Part shown: one piece after another, positions 21,035 to 32,042 of the stretch
Layout: the number at the start of each line of letters is the position of its first letter
Numbering within the stretch: position 1 is the stretch's first letter
NCBI GenBank assembly: GCA_025769875.1
Contig: JAGFNK010000128.1
Coordinates: 1 to 64,000, forward strand
Direction of reading: 5' to 3'
Origin: Russula earlei
Taxonomy: Eukaryota; Basidiomycota; Agaricomycetes; Russulales; Russulaceae
Length of the DNA: 64,000 bases
Program-made: the position numbers and the translations under genes
Notes under the pieces: generated by a model
What the model was told of the DNA's origin: nothing
Database searches by the model: none
Seen by the model: the letters and a program-made list of their open reading frames with translations, nothing else

Positions 21035-23854
21035 TTAGGAAGGGAAACCAGGTGCGCTGCCCGCAAAGCCTTGGTTTGGCACTGGGCTAGAGTTGCGCAT
21101 CAAGCTTTGTATTGCTTGCGGGTTGATGAAGGGCAAAGCCATCTGCATCTGCATCTGTTGGAGCTGGAGCTGGGAGAAAGCGAGGCTATGTTGAGTTGCC
21201 AAACCAAATGCTTGCTGCTGTTGCACAGGAGGCGAAGGCGAGCTTGTCTGAGGAGATGGAGGGGTCTGGGAGGCCGCAGCCTGTGCTTGCATCCTCTGAA
21301 GGGATTGGAGCTGAGAAGGGTTTTCGATGTTAGACAACACATGATTCATAGTACAGAACACTACCTCGTAAAATGCAAAATCTTGGAGCAGTGACGTCCT
21401 GGCTGGGTGAGTATGGAAGATTCGAAGCATCTCCTGTCCCGCGTCAGGCGGGAGCTCCTGGGTATCCCGCGAGTTTGTGACTGGCTTCCTTTCTTGGGTA
21501 TTGCTTTAAGGCATTCTTGATCAGTAAAGAGAAAGAACTACGAGTAAACGATGCGTACTGCAGGCGTATATGACGCAGGTTGGCGTTGGGAATGTCGCGA
21601 ACAAAGATCCATCGAACTTTGAACACGCCCTTCCACTTGTCGGAAGCCCAAACAGTACTGCTTCTCGTATAATCCACAGGGGTTAGCATTTCTGCCATGC
21701 CGCAGAAATGACCACTAGAGAAAGAAAATAAGACCCAAACGCGATTGATTGGGAAGATCGCACCTCGCATTGACACTAAAGAAGAGGTAGATAGGACCCC
21801 TCCCAGCGTTCTCTTTGAACGCCTTATCGAGCCTCTTGTTTCCAGGATCGGTCGAGCTCCAAATCTCATATTTAAGCGACTTTTGTACATCATCTTCGGT
21901 GTAAGACTTGATCACAAAGTAGCGAGCCTAGAAGACAGATCAGAAAACAGGACGAAAACCAGGGTACTTGTTCGACGAACAAAGGCGGGGCGCGTATCGA
22001 AACTTTGGGGGTTATAACCTTTTGTTGCGATAAGGGTGGGGATGTCGATGGGCGACGTGAGAATGCCCGGTTGGGCGCCCAATACGTTAAGACCACCCAT
22101 TTGTGTGTTTAGGTCAAGCCTAGGATTTTGTTGTTGATTGGCTTGAAGGTACTGGGCCGGAATGGGAGGTACGCTGGGAATACCCTGTGCCTTTTGTTGT
22201 TGCTGTTGAGTGTTGGATCCGTAGTTGATGCTCGGGTTTGAGGAGCGTGTGTGGAGAACTCGTTCCTTTTGGTCCCATGTTCCCGAAGCCGTGATGGCGC
22301 GTTCGTCAGTTTCACCAGTGGCTCCACGTTGCTGTTGCGCAGTCGACTGCGGTTGCCCATAGCCGATGGGTGGTACGTAGGCAGATGCGCTAACAGAGCC
22401 CGATGAGTTTCCAGCGGGCTGATTCGCGCCTTCATCGAGGTTCGTGATAAGTTGTAACTTGCGCGCAGCACCGCCATCGCTGTCATTTGTTGCTGCGCCC
22501 CGCAATGTAGCGAACTGCTGCGGCTGATTTGGACTGAAGCGTGGTGGTTGGTTGGAGTGCGTGCCAGTGAAGGCAGCTGCAGAATACCCTTGGGATTGGC
22601 TACTGATGTCCATAGAAGACAATCCCCGTTGAATTTCATCAATTGCTGTGCTCCCGTTGTTGGACGCAACCAGGTTGGCGTTTCCCCCAGACGGGCGCCA
22701 TTCATTACTAGGGGTACTCCACGGAGATCGGTTGGTGGGGCTGGTGGGAGGATATTGCTGGCTTTGGTTCGAAACCTGCCGGTCAAAGTACCCTTCTTCC
22801 GAGTGGCCATTGGAACTTTCCGCAAATTCTTCGTCGGCGCCTGTAGGACTGGGTGTCTGAGGGTGGTGGCCATGGGTACGGCCTTGGTTTTGTAGGGTCC
22901 CGGCGCGCCGGAGGCCTGCCGATGCCATTCTTGTGGTTGCAGTACTGTAGGTAAGTGACTGGTGCCTCCGAACGGCAGAGCCCGGTGGGGGAGAGGGGAT
23001 GGGATGGAACTGTGTAGACCTTGACGACGGCGAGTTTTGACCGTGTTGATCCAAGGTCTGGTACTGCACATTCTCGGTAGCGTAAATCGACTGGACAGAC
23101 GTCTTTTTTTATAAATGGACCATGCATTGAGTTTGCAGAGAGTATAAATCTACCTCGTCGTCCCGCAAGCCGCGCATCTCGGCTTCCCAGTCTTCCTCTT
23201 CGCCATCCTGGCCAGCAATTGCCGAAAGACTATTCAATGTGCGAGAGGTATGATTACTGGATGCGCGGGAGGCATGGCCATAAGCTTGGACGTGGATGTC
23301 AGTGATAGAAGCATGACGACATTTCGAGGGGGGGCCGGCAAATCGTGAATGACCAAGGACGCACCTCTGTTATATCGCGTCGGGAGGGAAGTCTGTCGAT
23401 GAAGGGAACCGCCTTTCTCCCCGACAGCACCCAGCGATCTCACGCGTTCGGGGTCTACGACCTCATCCTCATCCCAGCTGTGATGTTCCTGAGATTCCTC
23501 GGAAATCGGCGCCCGTGCACCCGTTCGTGCGCTTCTGGAGGGTCCAGTGATGGTGTGATGACGCCGAACACCGGTGGATTGTTGTCCCGTGTCCACAACC
23601 CCCGGAGGAGGAGATATGGGGTGAGGAGAGGGCGCGGACATGAGGGGTGTTGGACTGTGGGGAAAGGGGAGGAAAGATGAAGTGAGCGAGAGGGGAGGAA
23701 AGAAGTAGTGGTTTGGTAATGTCGGTGATTCGGGTGCAAATGGAGACGTGTTCAGGTTTGCGGTCGTTGCAGCATCTTCTGTCAATGCTCGGCGCTCAGC
23801 GCTCAGCCAGGTCCTCTTCATAGTAATGAATCGACCAACCAACCAATCAACCAT
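21035..23854 (-). CDS. YTH-domain protein (m6A RNA reader)
   Basis: Seven exons (minus strand): 23854-23365, 23284-23154, 23090-21981, 21927-21764, 21714-21559, 21503-21365, 21310-21035; 821 aa in one frame, introns 49-80 bp. The first 560 residues are low complexity (Ser, Pro, Gln, Asn). The YTH domain then starts [26 protein letters not shown] and continues with [21 protein letters not shown] and VKWIF-type [10 protein letters not shown]. The pocket tryptophans are present ([13 protein letters not shown]). A Gln-rich tail follows. It should bind N6-methyladenosine in mRNA. Met 12 (23821) is an alternative start. A further upstream exon (about 24094-23908 holds an open frame) is possible. 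Confidence 0.9.
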
Positions 23855-24170
23855 ATATCGTCAGGTAGCTAAGCGTAGTTTTTTTTTTTTCTATGTATAA
23901 AAAAAAATTACTTGTTTGATGCTATCAATCTCCGCTCCGCTATTGGATGCCTCCTTGATTGCATACGCAGCGATCATCTCGGTCAGACTCACGCTCCCAG
24001 CACCATTGACGGAGCAGACAAAGCAGTCGGCACCAGCCTGAACCTCGTTGTGAACGCGTGGTAGACAATCGACGGCGTGACCTCTTCGTACCAATTTTTT
24101 TTCTCACCGTCGCATCACCAGCAGCATATCTCCTTCTGGAACATCTACTTCAGATCAATATCAAGTCAAA

Positions 24171-25903
24171 ATGGGGGACCATCAACCAGAGTTCTCGTAT
24201 TATCAGATTGGTGGCTTCAGACCCAACCTGTCCCTGCAAGGGTACAGACCACTTTTCATACCAAATCAAAGCTATTGTTCAAACAGGTGATGCCAGAGCG
24301 CTTCAGTATGACATGCACAAGCTCGCCCAAGCTATTTTCGGCTCAGAATCCTCGGTGGAACTGGTCTTAGGTATGCTTTTGTCTCGACTTGCTGGATCCG
24401 AGGTGCCACGAAGAATCGCGACACAGGAATTCGACCATCCGGGGCTTCGTCAATCCTCATTTCTTCCTCTCAATGGGTCAAAAAGGAAGGGTTTCATCAC
24501 CCTGGCACCCCACAACCAGCATCGAACTTCCTATCGCTTTCTCCTCTCAAATTCAATAATGCCTTCCAATTGGCCAGGAAGCTGAGTGCACTCAAACCAA
24601 AAGGCAAGAGGAGAGGCGAGGATGACAGTGCCACAAACAAGGCTTATCTCGGTCAAGTTGGCCAGTCTGGCCAATTCCGTTCTGCATTCGAGCACAATCG
24701 GTATCATGTCGTCCTCCATTATCCCTTATCGTGATAGTGTCGAGCTGTCCCGTGCAGGTTATTGTTCCATACTTCCAAACCCTCCTCCAGCTTTTGGAAG
24801 TTCGGTCTCAGCAGATCCTCTCCATGGGCATCTGCGCAGCTCATTTCGCTCTTCTTCAACGAATGGTCTCACGAGAAAGGTGTGCTTCTCGATATCGGAT
24901 GGAGTTCGATGACTTGTGGCACGTATCCTCCTACATTTGGAACTTCCGTTCACCTCGAGATCGAAGAGAAACAACGGTTTGGTAACAGAGGCAAGCAGAG
25001 GGCGGTACGTGCTCGAAGGACTCGGGCATTGCAACTGGCGAACCTTGATTTCGCACAGGCTTTCAAGCATGGCCAGACTGAGGTGCTGAAGCTGAGCAAC
25101 GTAGCGGCAAGAGTCCAAGATCTACTCAGATGCGATCGGCCTCTGATACTGCTCGTACATGATGAGAGCAATGTCCGAACTGTACTCGGGGACCTCGGTG
25201 TCGATACGAGCGATTTTTCTTCTGGACTTGAGAGCTTGCTCCGGTAAGCTGTGCGAACAACTCCCGCTCATCATTTCTCTGAACGCCTTGATTAGGCCAG
25301 AGTTCCGAGGCACATTCTGTAGTCAGAGCACTTTCAGGGACTCACGGCGTCGCTCACGTTCCCCACGACGCGGTCAGGCCTCGCGTGATCAGCTTCGGCG
25401 TACCCCACCTCGCACGCCATTGTCGGTTAGTCTCGTAGACGTCCGCCAGATGTACATCACCCTCCGCACCCGCTACACGGATTCAAGTGCCTCCCTCGTG
25501 GCGATCGCCACTGAACTCGGGATACAGGCAGACGACAGGAACATATGCGCCGGGAATGAGAGCAGGTGAGCAGGCGGCAGACGTACCATTTCCCCCAGAG
25601 GAATGTCGCATAATTACGTTTTGAAACAGGCTATTAGCGGCAATGTGGTCTTCTATGGCAAGCGGTCCTGCTATCGACGAACAGTACGAGGCGCGATGGG
25701 GCGTCAATGCAGTGGCCATAAGACCAGCCGCCGGTGGGAGTCTTGCGGAGCTGGCGCCGCCACTGGATCCGGGTGACGTGACCTTTGATCCTAATGACCT
25801 TGCACCTGTGAGTTCGATAACAGAGGGCCAGACTCGCCGACGTGTTCAAATGATGGAATGGGATGACCTGGACGACGAGGAGGAGGAATTCTATGACCGT
25901 TAA
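24171..25903 (+). CDS. Gfd2/YDR514C-like protein with RNase H-fold domain
   Basis: The domain is recognised from GVLLDIGWS (an Asp where the exonuclease fold has its first acid), HLEIEE, CDRPLILLVHDES and LGDLGVDTSDF, followed by an Arg/Ser-rich linker, the block VDVRQMYITL and an acidic tail ending EEEEFYDR. This resembles the QDE-2-interacting/Gfd2-YDR514C family (RNase H-like, often inactive). Clear introns: donor at 25244 (GTAAGC) and 25566-25629. The 5' part is uncertain. Exons between 24171 and 24770 are hard to join, and the best reading frame changes by one base near 24871-24880 (AGAAAGG). Start at 24171 is the first Met after the divergent YTH gene. Confidence is moderate for family, low for exon structure. 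Confidence 0.6.
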
Positions 25904-25997
25904 AATGCGACACAATGCGTAGACTCCATAAAATAATCGTATCACATGTAATTCAGAGCAAGAGACCGGACCGGGCGAGATTGTGTATCGTATCGTG

Positions 25998-27169
25998 ATG
26001 TTGACGACAAAATCGTTCCTTCGTACGATCTTGTCATCGTCGCGAACCATGGTGGCGAGTCCCTCCAAGGCTAAAGATTCGTCATCTCTGAGGCCTTCTG
26101 CTAGTCTTGTCGCCATCAATACGAATAACGAGGTTCTCCTCGTGCACCGAAATCCAAATGCGACCTCATTTGCAGGGATGCACGTGAGTCGCCGCCGTGC
26201 AAGTACCTTTTGGCTGATCCCATCCCTGTCCGTATCACCCAGGTCTTCCCTGGAGGCAACTACGACGGGAAGCAGGATGATTCGTATCAAATGACGGCAA
26301 TCCGGGAGACCTTCGAAGAGACAGGTCTGCTTCTTGCATCCTCAACACCGGAGTCACCCCCCCTGAGCGACGTCGATCTGGACACCTCGCGCTCGTCCAT
26401 TCTCGCCGGCAGGACACTCTTCGGCGACTTCCTGAAGCAAAACGCGCTTTCCGCGGATGCGAACACCCTGCTTCCCTTCACCGAATGGATCACGCCCCCC
26501 GGACCCCCTCGGTGCGTGCGCGCGTTTACCCGCTCCCCCGCCCGGCGCGACGTCACCTCTCTGCTGCCCGACGCACGCGCGCACACAGCCGTTTCCACAC
26601 GCGCTTCTACGTGGCGTTCCTGCCCTCCCACCGCGCATCCGCCTTTGCCTCCTCCTCCTCCGGCGTGACGAGACAGCGCCTGCCCACGCCCGACGGCGGG
26701 CAAGAAGTCCTCGAGGCGCGATTCGTGCATCCACGCGACGCGCTCGCGGAACACCGCGCGAAGAAGATCGCGCTCATGCCGCCGCAGCACTACATCCTCA
26801 CCACGCTCGCGGACATCCTCGTCGGGCGCGAGGCGGCGACGCCGCAGCGCGCGCGCGTGGAGCGGCTGTCTGCCGGCGCATTCGGCGGAATGGTCGTCAG
26901 TCCACGGATCGGGAAGACGGATGTGGATGGGAGGACCGCGCTTGTGTACGAAGGCGATGAGGCGCGCGGGGGTCCGAAAGGCCGTCTCCACCGTTCGCTC
27001 GTGCTGTTCAGCCCAGAGACCAAGGTGGGTTGCGCGATGCGTTTCCCCACTCGACGGACGCTGAAGGCGGTGAGATACGCAGCTCCCATCGGAAGTCGAG
27101 TTGCTACGAAACTTTGATGTCTTTACCGAACTCGAGGCCGGTTCAACCACCAGGCCCACAAAGTTATGA
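25998..27169 (+). CDS. Nudix hydrolase (NUDT19-like)
   Basis: Exons 25998-26183, 26243-26511, 26589-27024 and 27083-27169 (introns 59, 77 and 58 bp); 325 aa. The Nudix box is split over residues 63-90: FPGGNYD...AIRETFEETGLLL, the GX5EX7REUXEEXGU pattern with the metal-binding REx2EE core present. Upstream blocks SASLVAI and VLLVHRN, and downstream FHTRFYVAFLP, fit the NUDT19/RP2p group, which hydrolyses acyl-CoA or related nucleotides in peroxisomes or mitochondria. The substrate is not certain. The last intron replaces a read-through end with LPSEVELLRNFDVFTELE, which fits the family better. The N-terminus (MLTTKSFLRTILSSSR) is basic and serine-rich, possibly a mitochondrial signal. Met at 26049 is an alternative start. 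Confidence 0.87.
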
Positions 27170-27276
27170 TATATGAGCCATTCACGCAGCTCGCAAATTA
27201 CTCTGCCTGTGCATATTGTCGGGGGTACTGGTCGTACCAGACGGCATCCGGGAGTAGTAGACTGTTCCAATCCTAG

Positions 27277-28066
27277 CTACTCTGTCGTAGTCCTTTCGTC
27301 CGCTGTGGATTCCCGTTCCGATGTATGAACCAGCTCCGCAAGTTCGTCCGACCCCGCCTCCAACAATGGCACCATCCGCCGTTCCATGACGCGTCCAAAC
27401 CTTGCCACGATCCCAGGCACTTCCGCCTCGACTTGCACCTCCTTGCCGGTCGCGCTTTCGATGGAGGCCGCTTTGACGTCCGCGAGCCCGCACGCGACGA
27501 TCTCGTCGAACCAAGCGCGGGGCTCGTGGGTGACGTTCATCGCGAAGCCGTGGGTCGTGAGCCGGTGGCGCACCTGCACGCCGACGCTGGCCACCTTTTC
27601 GCGCGCGGCGAGGAACACGCCGGTGTGTTCGGATGGCGCGGGGGCGAGCCCGTGCGCCTCGCGGAGGTGCAGCGACAGGACGCGCTGCAGCCGACAGATG
27701 TAGTCGCGAATGCTCAGCGCGGCGCCCCCGCCGCCCGTGCCGGCGCGACCGAGGTCGAGCAGCGGATAGCCCACGACCTGACCCGGCCCGTGGTACGTGA
27801 GCTCGCCGCCTCGCTTGGCTAGGACAAAGTCGGCGCCGAGGGCCGTCAGTCGCTGCGCGCTCGGGCGCGGTTTCGGAGTCGGTCTGACGGCGACCGCCCG
27901 TGTAGACGGGCGTGTGCTGGAGGAGGAGGAGGAGGTCTCGGTGCGAAGGAGACGAGGACCGGCGATTCCGTAGCTGTGATGCGTGGACGGATTCCTGGAG
28001 CTGAAGCGCGCGGAGGTAAGGGAGAGGCCTCGAGAAATAGTGATAGAATATGGGTGGGAGGCTCAT
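27277..28066 (-). CDS. LIP2: Lipoyl(octanoyl) transferase (mitochondrial LipB family), one frame break
   Basis: It transfers octanoyl groups from acyl carrier protein to lipoyl domains in mitochondria. Family blocks: LLLLQHTPVYTGGRR, then GADFVLAKRGGELTYHGPGQVVGYPLLDL (with the RGGxxTxHGPGQ signature), then KVASVGVQVRHRLTTHGFAMNV (catalytic Lys in KVASVG) and a later Cys in IVACGL. The expected start is MSLPPIFYHYF at 28066. The frame changes by one base between the GGRR block and GADFV, about 27850-27900, where no intron fits. The gene is either broken or affected by a sequence error. Its 3' end faces that of the Nudix gene, 107 bp away. A fragment of this gene recurs at 31933-32042. Confidence 0.85.
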
Positions 28067-28649
28067 CGGCGTGGTTGCGGCTGCGGCAAGCGTCTGATTG
28101 TACCGTTTCACTACTGGTACCCCGTAGTACCTAGAACGACGCTCCCAAAAACCCCTGTCTCAGTCCATTCCACCACCGCCTGATATCTTTCACATCTTAT
28201 TCATCGGCAATACTCTGACCGGCTCACCCCACTGACGTACAGAAAATATGTTGGACGTGCAGCCATCAGGGGGCGTGTGAACGGACGTGTAAGTAGTTCA
28301 AATCAGTTGTCGTTCGATTTCCCTCTCTCTTTCATACACAAGACTGAGCAATAATCCTGATAGCTCCAACAGATCATGAGACCTTACCGTCCCTAACTTC
28401 ATGAACTCCCAGCTTCCAAATTGCATGATGAGCGCCCCCACATCAACCGCAAAGGTCGCGCCCTCGCCATCATCGAGAAGCAGCAACGCTCCCACCGTAG
28501 GAGCCGCGGGAAAACAATACACGGGCGAGCAGCCAACATTGTTATGACATACCACTCTTCGAAGATGGCACAGTCGAGTACACGCAATGGAAAGCAAAAA
28601 TAGAGGCAGTATTCTTGGTAAACAGCCATACACGAAACCGGACCCGGCA
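28067..28649. other. Spacer upstream of lipB, no gene
   Basis: Short ORFs on both strands overlap each other and show no family match. It should contain the lipB promoter on the minus strand. Confidence 0.45.
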
Positions 28650-29215
28650 CTGACCTGAACGGCTTCGCCGACTGGGAGCAGAAAGATCGCGAAGCACATG
28701 TCCATATTTATACTCACGTTAAACGGGCACACTCTCGACACTGCCCTAGGCATTGCTGGAGCCAAAAACACTTGGGATGAACTTGCAAAGTATTATGCAG
28801 GGAAGGGTGAGCAACGCGTCGCACTTCTACTATCGGACATATACCGGGTCACTTTCTCCTAAACTGAACCCATGGCTCCCTAGATAATACAACAGCTGCA
28901 CGCCGCCCGAACCCTCGAGCAACTCAGATACCCAATAGACGAAAAAGTCCTTACTTGGATGCTAATCCTCGCGCTACCAGAAATGATGGTCAACCTCAAG
29001 ACCACCCTCCACTCGACGCCGCCCAGTCAGCTTACAGTCGAGCACGTCGCGGACCGAATCCTCCACGAGGAGCGTCGGATCCGATGGACCAGTGACGCGG
29101 CCACAACTAACCTTGCAAAGGCGACCCAAAAGAGAAAGAACTGGGAGGCGCAGAGGCATAAAGAAATGCACTGCAGGGGGCACAAGACATCTGAATGCTG
29201 GAAGACATGGTGATG
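28650..29215 (+). pseudogene. Ty1/copia Gag relic (UBN2-type)
   Basis: The plus strand reads a degenerate copia Gag: GAKNTWDELAKYYAGKGEQR, then stops (TAA, TAG), then IIQQLH, LILALPEMM and TVEHVADRILHEE, then the end of a CCHC knuckle (MHCRGHKTSECW). The first Cys pair is damaged. There are frame changes at the 5' end. No protease, integrase or RT follows. A hairpin-forming inverted repeat begins right at its 3' end. Confidence 0.8.
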
Positions 29216-29423
29216 GTCACTCGTCGCCCGAATGTACCGGATCGCATGCTCAAGTGCACATTGGTGGTCGTCTCCCGGACAAGCAGCGTGCTGTCCAAGT
29301 GTGGCGATGGTGTACCTAACCTTGTGTGCACCATTGCCACCTTGCTTGTCTGGAAAATGACCACCAACTCACACTTGAATGTGCGATCCGGTACATCCGG
29401 GCGACGATTGACCATCGCCATGT
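29205..29423. repeat. Inverted repeat (about 105-bp arms, nearly adjacent)
   Basis: The left arm (about 29205-29315) and the right arm (about 29320-29423) are reverse complements at roughly 80% identity (for example GTACCGGATCGCA on the left and TGCGATCCGGTAC on the right). Because of this, both strands show related ORFs. Only a few bases separate the arms, so it could fold as a long hairpin. Confidence 0.8.
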
Positions 29424-29534
29424 ATATAACCATCTCCTAACGCGCCTGAGGACCAGGAATGCTATGTGGCTACTAGTAGATCCTCTCAGTTATCACCCGG
29501 ATCTAGATAGACCCTGAGAAACGAGAGAGTTGGA

Positions 29535-31714
29535 CTAGACTGTGTTTTCACTCAAGGCCCCTCTTTGTTCCCTCTCGGGTCTATCCATCTCGACATCAGG
29601 GCCATAATCGTCCACCTCGTCATCTGATGGCGTCGCCGGTTGCTGTGCTGTAAATACATCCCTTCCGGCCTCTTCCTGCAATTTTCTGAGGGATAGTTTG
29701 ACGTTTATCAACCCTGTGCCCACGAGAAACACAAGAACCAACGGAAGAAACATACTTGTCGAAAAATGCAATCGTATGCACGTCCTCGCCTAGTGACTCG
29801 TCAACTGCGATCACCGACTGATCCGTTGTGGTAGGCAACGCCCCGCTTGGTAGGGATCGTGTCGTGGTGGGTGTGAGCGAGAGGTTCGATCCCCATCGCG
29901 TGTCCGGCGTTGGAGAATGCAGTAAGACGTGGCGCTCAATACCCGCAGTGGCAATGAGGGGGAACACGGGATGGATGAGCGTGCAGTTAACGATCGATAG
30001 GTGGCCTTGGACAATCGTTGATGTATAGAGAGGGAGATAATGGAAGATAAACCTACCGCATAGTCGCGTGATCGGTGTGGAGAGCTCTTTAGGGCATACT
30101 TTTCGCTAGTATGGGACGAACCAGTAAATGCTGAGGATGGTGCTTAGCATATCAGCAAGATGAAGCGAGACACACACGAACCAACGATGTCGTTCTCCGC
30201 CCCATTTGACCAGTCGTCCGCACTAATGACATGTCTTTCGTTCTCAAGTGTGGTCAACGACGGGATCTGCCACAGGTATCCTCTGAAATCTTCGGAACCC
30301 GACGAATAATATGTCTCGCCCCTCGTGATTTGCGCACTTCCGCCGAAGGATCCTCGCTACAGACGCGGATATCTATCTAACGTCTAAAAAACGTGAAGCC
30401 AGATCATACCTTCATCGTGATAGAGTCAGAAAACGTCCCCACGTTGGTCGGGGAAGGTGTGCCATCAGGAAGGTTGCGCCCGCTGCAGACCGCGACAGGA
30501 TATGGGTCGGAGAGAGAGTATATAGTCGGAAGCCAATTCTGGTGTGGGATATCGAAGCGGGTAAATGTCAGGAAGTGTTCTTCACGCACGAGGAAGTTTA
30601 CACCAAGTCCTGGTCCCTGGTGAAGTTGGATTAGGACGTCAGTGCACTATGATTCTACCCGAACTTGCCATCAGCGTCCCACGTTACGCTGCTTGCCTCG
30701 GGCCGTATATATGCCGCGACAGATCTCCTCGTTATTCTCGAAACGTACTGAATAAAATGTTTAAAACATATTGGTCATGCGCCACGAGTTGGTGAGAAAA
30801 ACCTTTAGGGCGATGCCCTTCTTTGTTGGCTGGTGCAGCGGTCCAAATGCCATGCGCGTATCGCGGAGGCGAACGTTACCTCGGACATCGCTGGTGGCAA
30901 ACAAATGCTCCGTGCGCGGATGGAAAGAAACGCCAGAGAACTCAGCTGCTTGTTCCAGGGTTGACTGGGCACTTCGGGTCATGTGTGATCCGGCGCGGCC
31001 GTCGTGAAGCATGATACAACCGTCTGCGCTGATCCATATTTCTAGATGGACGTTTAAGGCGGGATGATTCCTCATGCCCACCTTGCGCTCATGAAAACTT
31101 CGTCCTGATACGGATGACAGGACACGTCCCGAATACAGTCCTACTTGCCGCGTCTTCGAGTTCAGCTCCCGACATCATCAGCCCACAATGACACTGACGG
31201 AATGCTGAGCATAGGTCTCTGTTGGACCGTCACCTTCGGGCTTGTTCGTGGTATGGCGTGTCCAGTCATACTTGAGGATGGTAGAGTCAGCGCCGCCACT
31301 GAGATGAGGGCGGATATGAGAGAGAATGTCGTGCTACATAATTGTGGAGCACGTGCGAATAGATGTATCGATTTGATGCAGAGAATGCAACCGTGAACAC
31401 GTTCCGCTTCACAGGCGATATCAGCATATAGGGACCAAGGCGGTGCGTCGAGGACTGACACTGGGCCCGCTGAATGAGAAAGATGGCGACGTTACATCCT
31501 CTTTATGCAAATCCCACAGTTTAACGGCGTGATCTACATGCTATTTATACAAGCCACCCTAAGTGGGGGGGGGGGGGGGTAGAGACTCACCGTCCCCAGC
31601 ACTCACAAGCCATCTCCCTTCTCCAGAAGAAAACGCAAGGTCGTTGACACAGGAAGTGTGACCGATTAGTTTCCTGTTCAGCCAGTTTCCATGCAATAGA
31701 TCCACGTCAAACAT
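29535..31714 (-). CDS. WD40-repeat protein, DCAF5-like (CUL4-DDB1 substrate receptor type)
   Basis: Read right to left from Met 31714 (MFDVDLLHGNW). First WD repeat: KLIGHTSCVNDLAFSS...KLWDLHKED. Later repeats: VFTVAFSASNRYIYS, ILKYDW, RDVSCHPYQDEVFMSA, IMLHDGR (a D-x-R end used for DDB1 binding), FSGVSFHPRTEHLFATSDVRG...LRDTR, FRGYLWQIPSL, then NCTLIHPVFPLIATAG and a Ser/Thr tail ending acidic (DDYGPDVEMDRPE). Many short introns (for example donors GTAACG, GTAGAA, GTATGT) restore the frame. One junction after RYIYS fits only if an intron with a GC donor is used. A 195-bp open frame upstream (31930-31736) is in frame but separated by TGA. The fungal target is unknown. Confidence 0.75.
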
Positions 31715-31932
31715 GACGAAACGGAACTGATCAATTCAAAGACACCTCGAAAATGGGAGCCCTGAAGCGAAGTGATTTTCCATCTTTCCCTGTCTACGCG
31801 AATCAGGGATCAAGGGAAAGGGAGGAACGCCTGGTTGGTTGCTGGCGTGCCCTAAGAGGCTTATGTCATCGGTACCGTCGATACTGTTTCCTCGCTCGCT
31901 CTCTTCATCAGTATCAGTGTCGTCACACATTA

Positions 31933-32042
31933 GATGGAGGCCAGGACACCCGCAGGGTCGCTACACACGACGATCCCATCAAACCAAGCTCCAGGTTCTC
32001 GAGTGACGTTCGTTCATCGCAAAGCTGTGCGTCATAAACCGG
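31933..32042 (-). pseudogene. Fragment of lipB (lipoyltransferase) gene
   Basis: About 110 bp closely resembles 27458-27565 inside the lipB gene, in the same orientation (GATGGAGGCC at one end, CGACGATC, then GTGACGTTC...CATCGC). On the minus strand it still reads HSFAMN where lipB has HGFAMN. It ends at a G-run (32041-32056). It is too short to be functional. Confidence 0.75.

Noticed and set aside
22109..23071. 320-residue minus-strand ORF overlapping the YTH gene
   Set aside because: It is an alternative frame of the low-complexity exon. The other frame joins the YTH domain with correct splice phases.
23891..24094. Short minus-strand ORF upstream of the YTH gene (possible separate gene)
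   Set aside because: No family match. It could be an upstream exon or leader of the YTH gene, but the sequence does not decide this.
26287..27270. 327-residue minus-strand ORF opposite the Nudix gene
   Set aside because: It arises from GC-rich sequence opposite well-supported Nudix exons and shows no family motif.
29878..29893. GGTTCGATCCC, which looks like a tRNA B box
   Set aside because: No A box or acceptor stem can be built around it, and it lies in the coding part of the DCAF-like gene.
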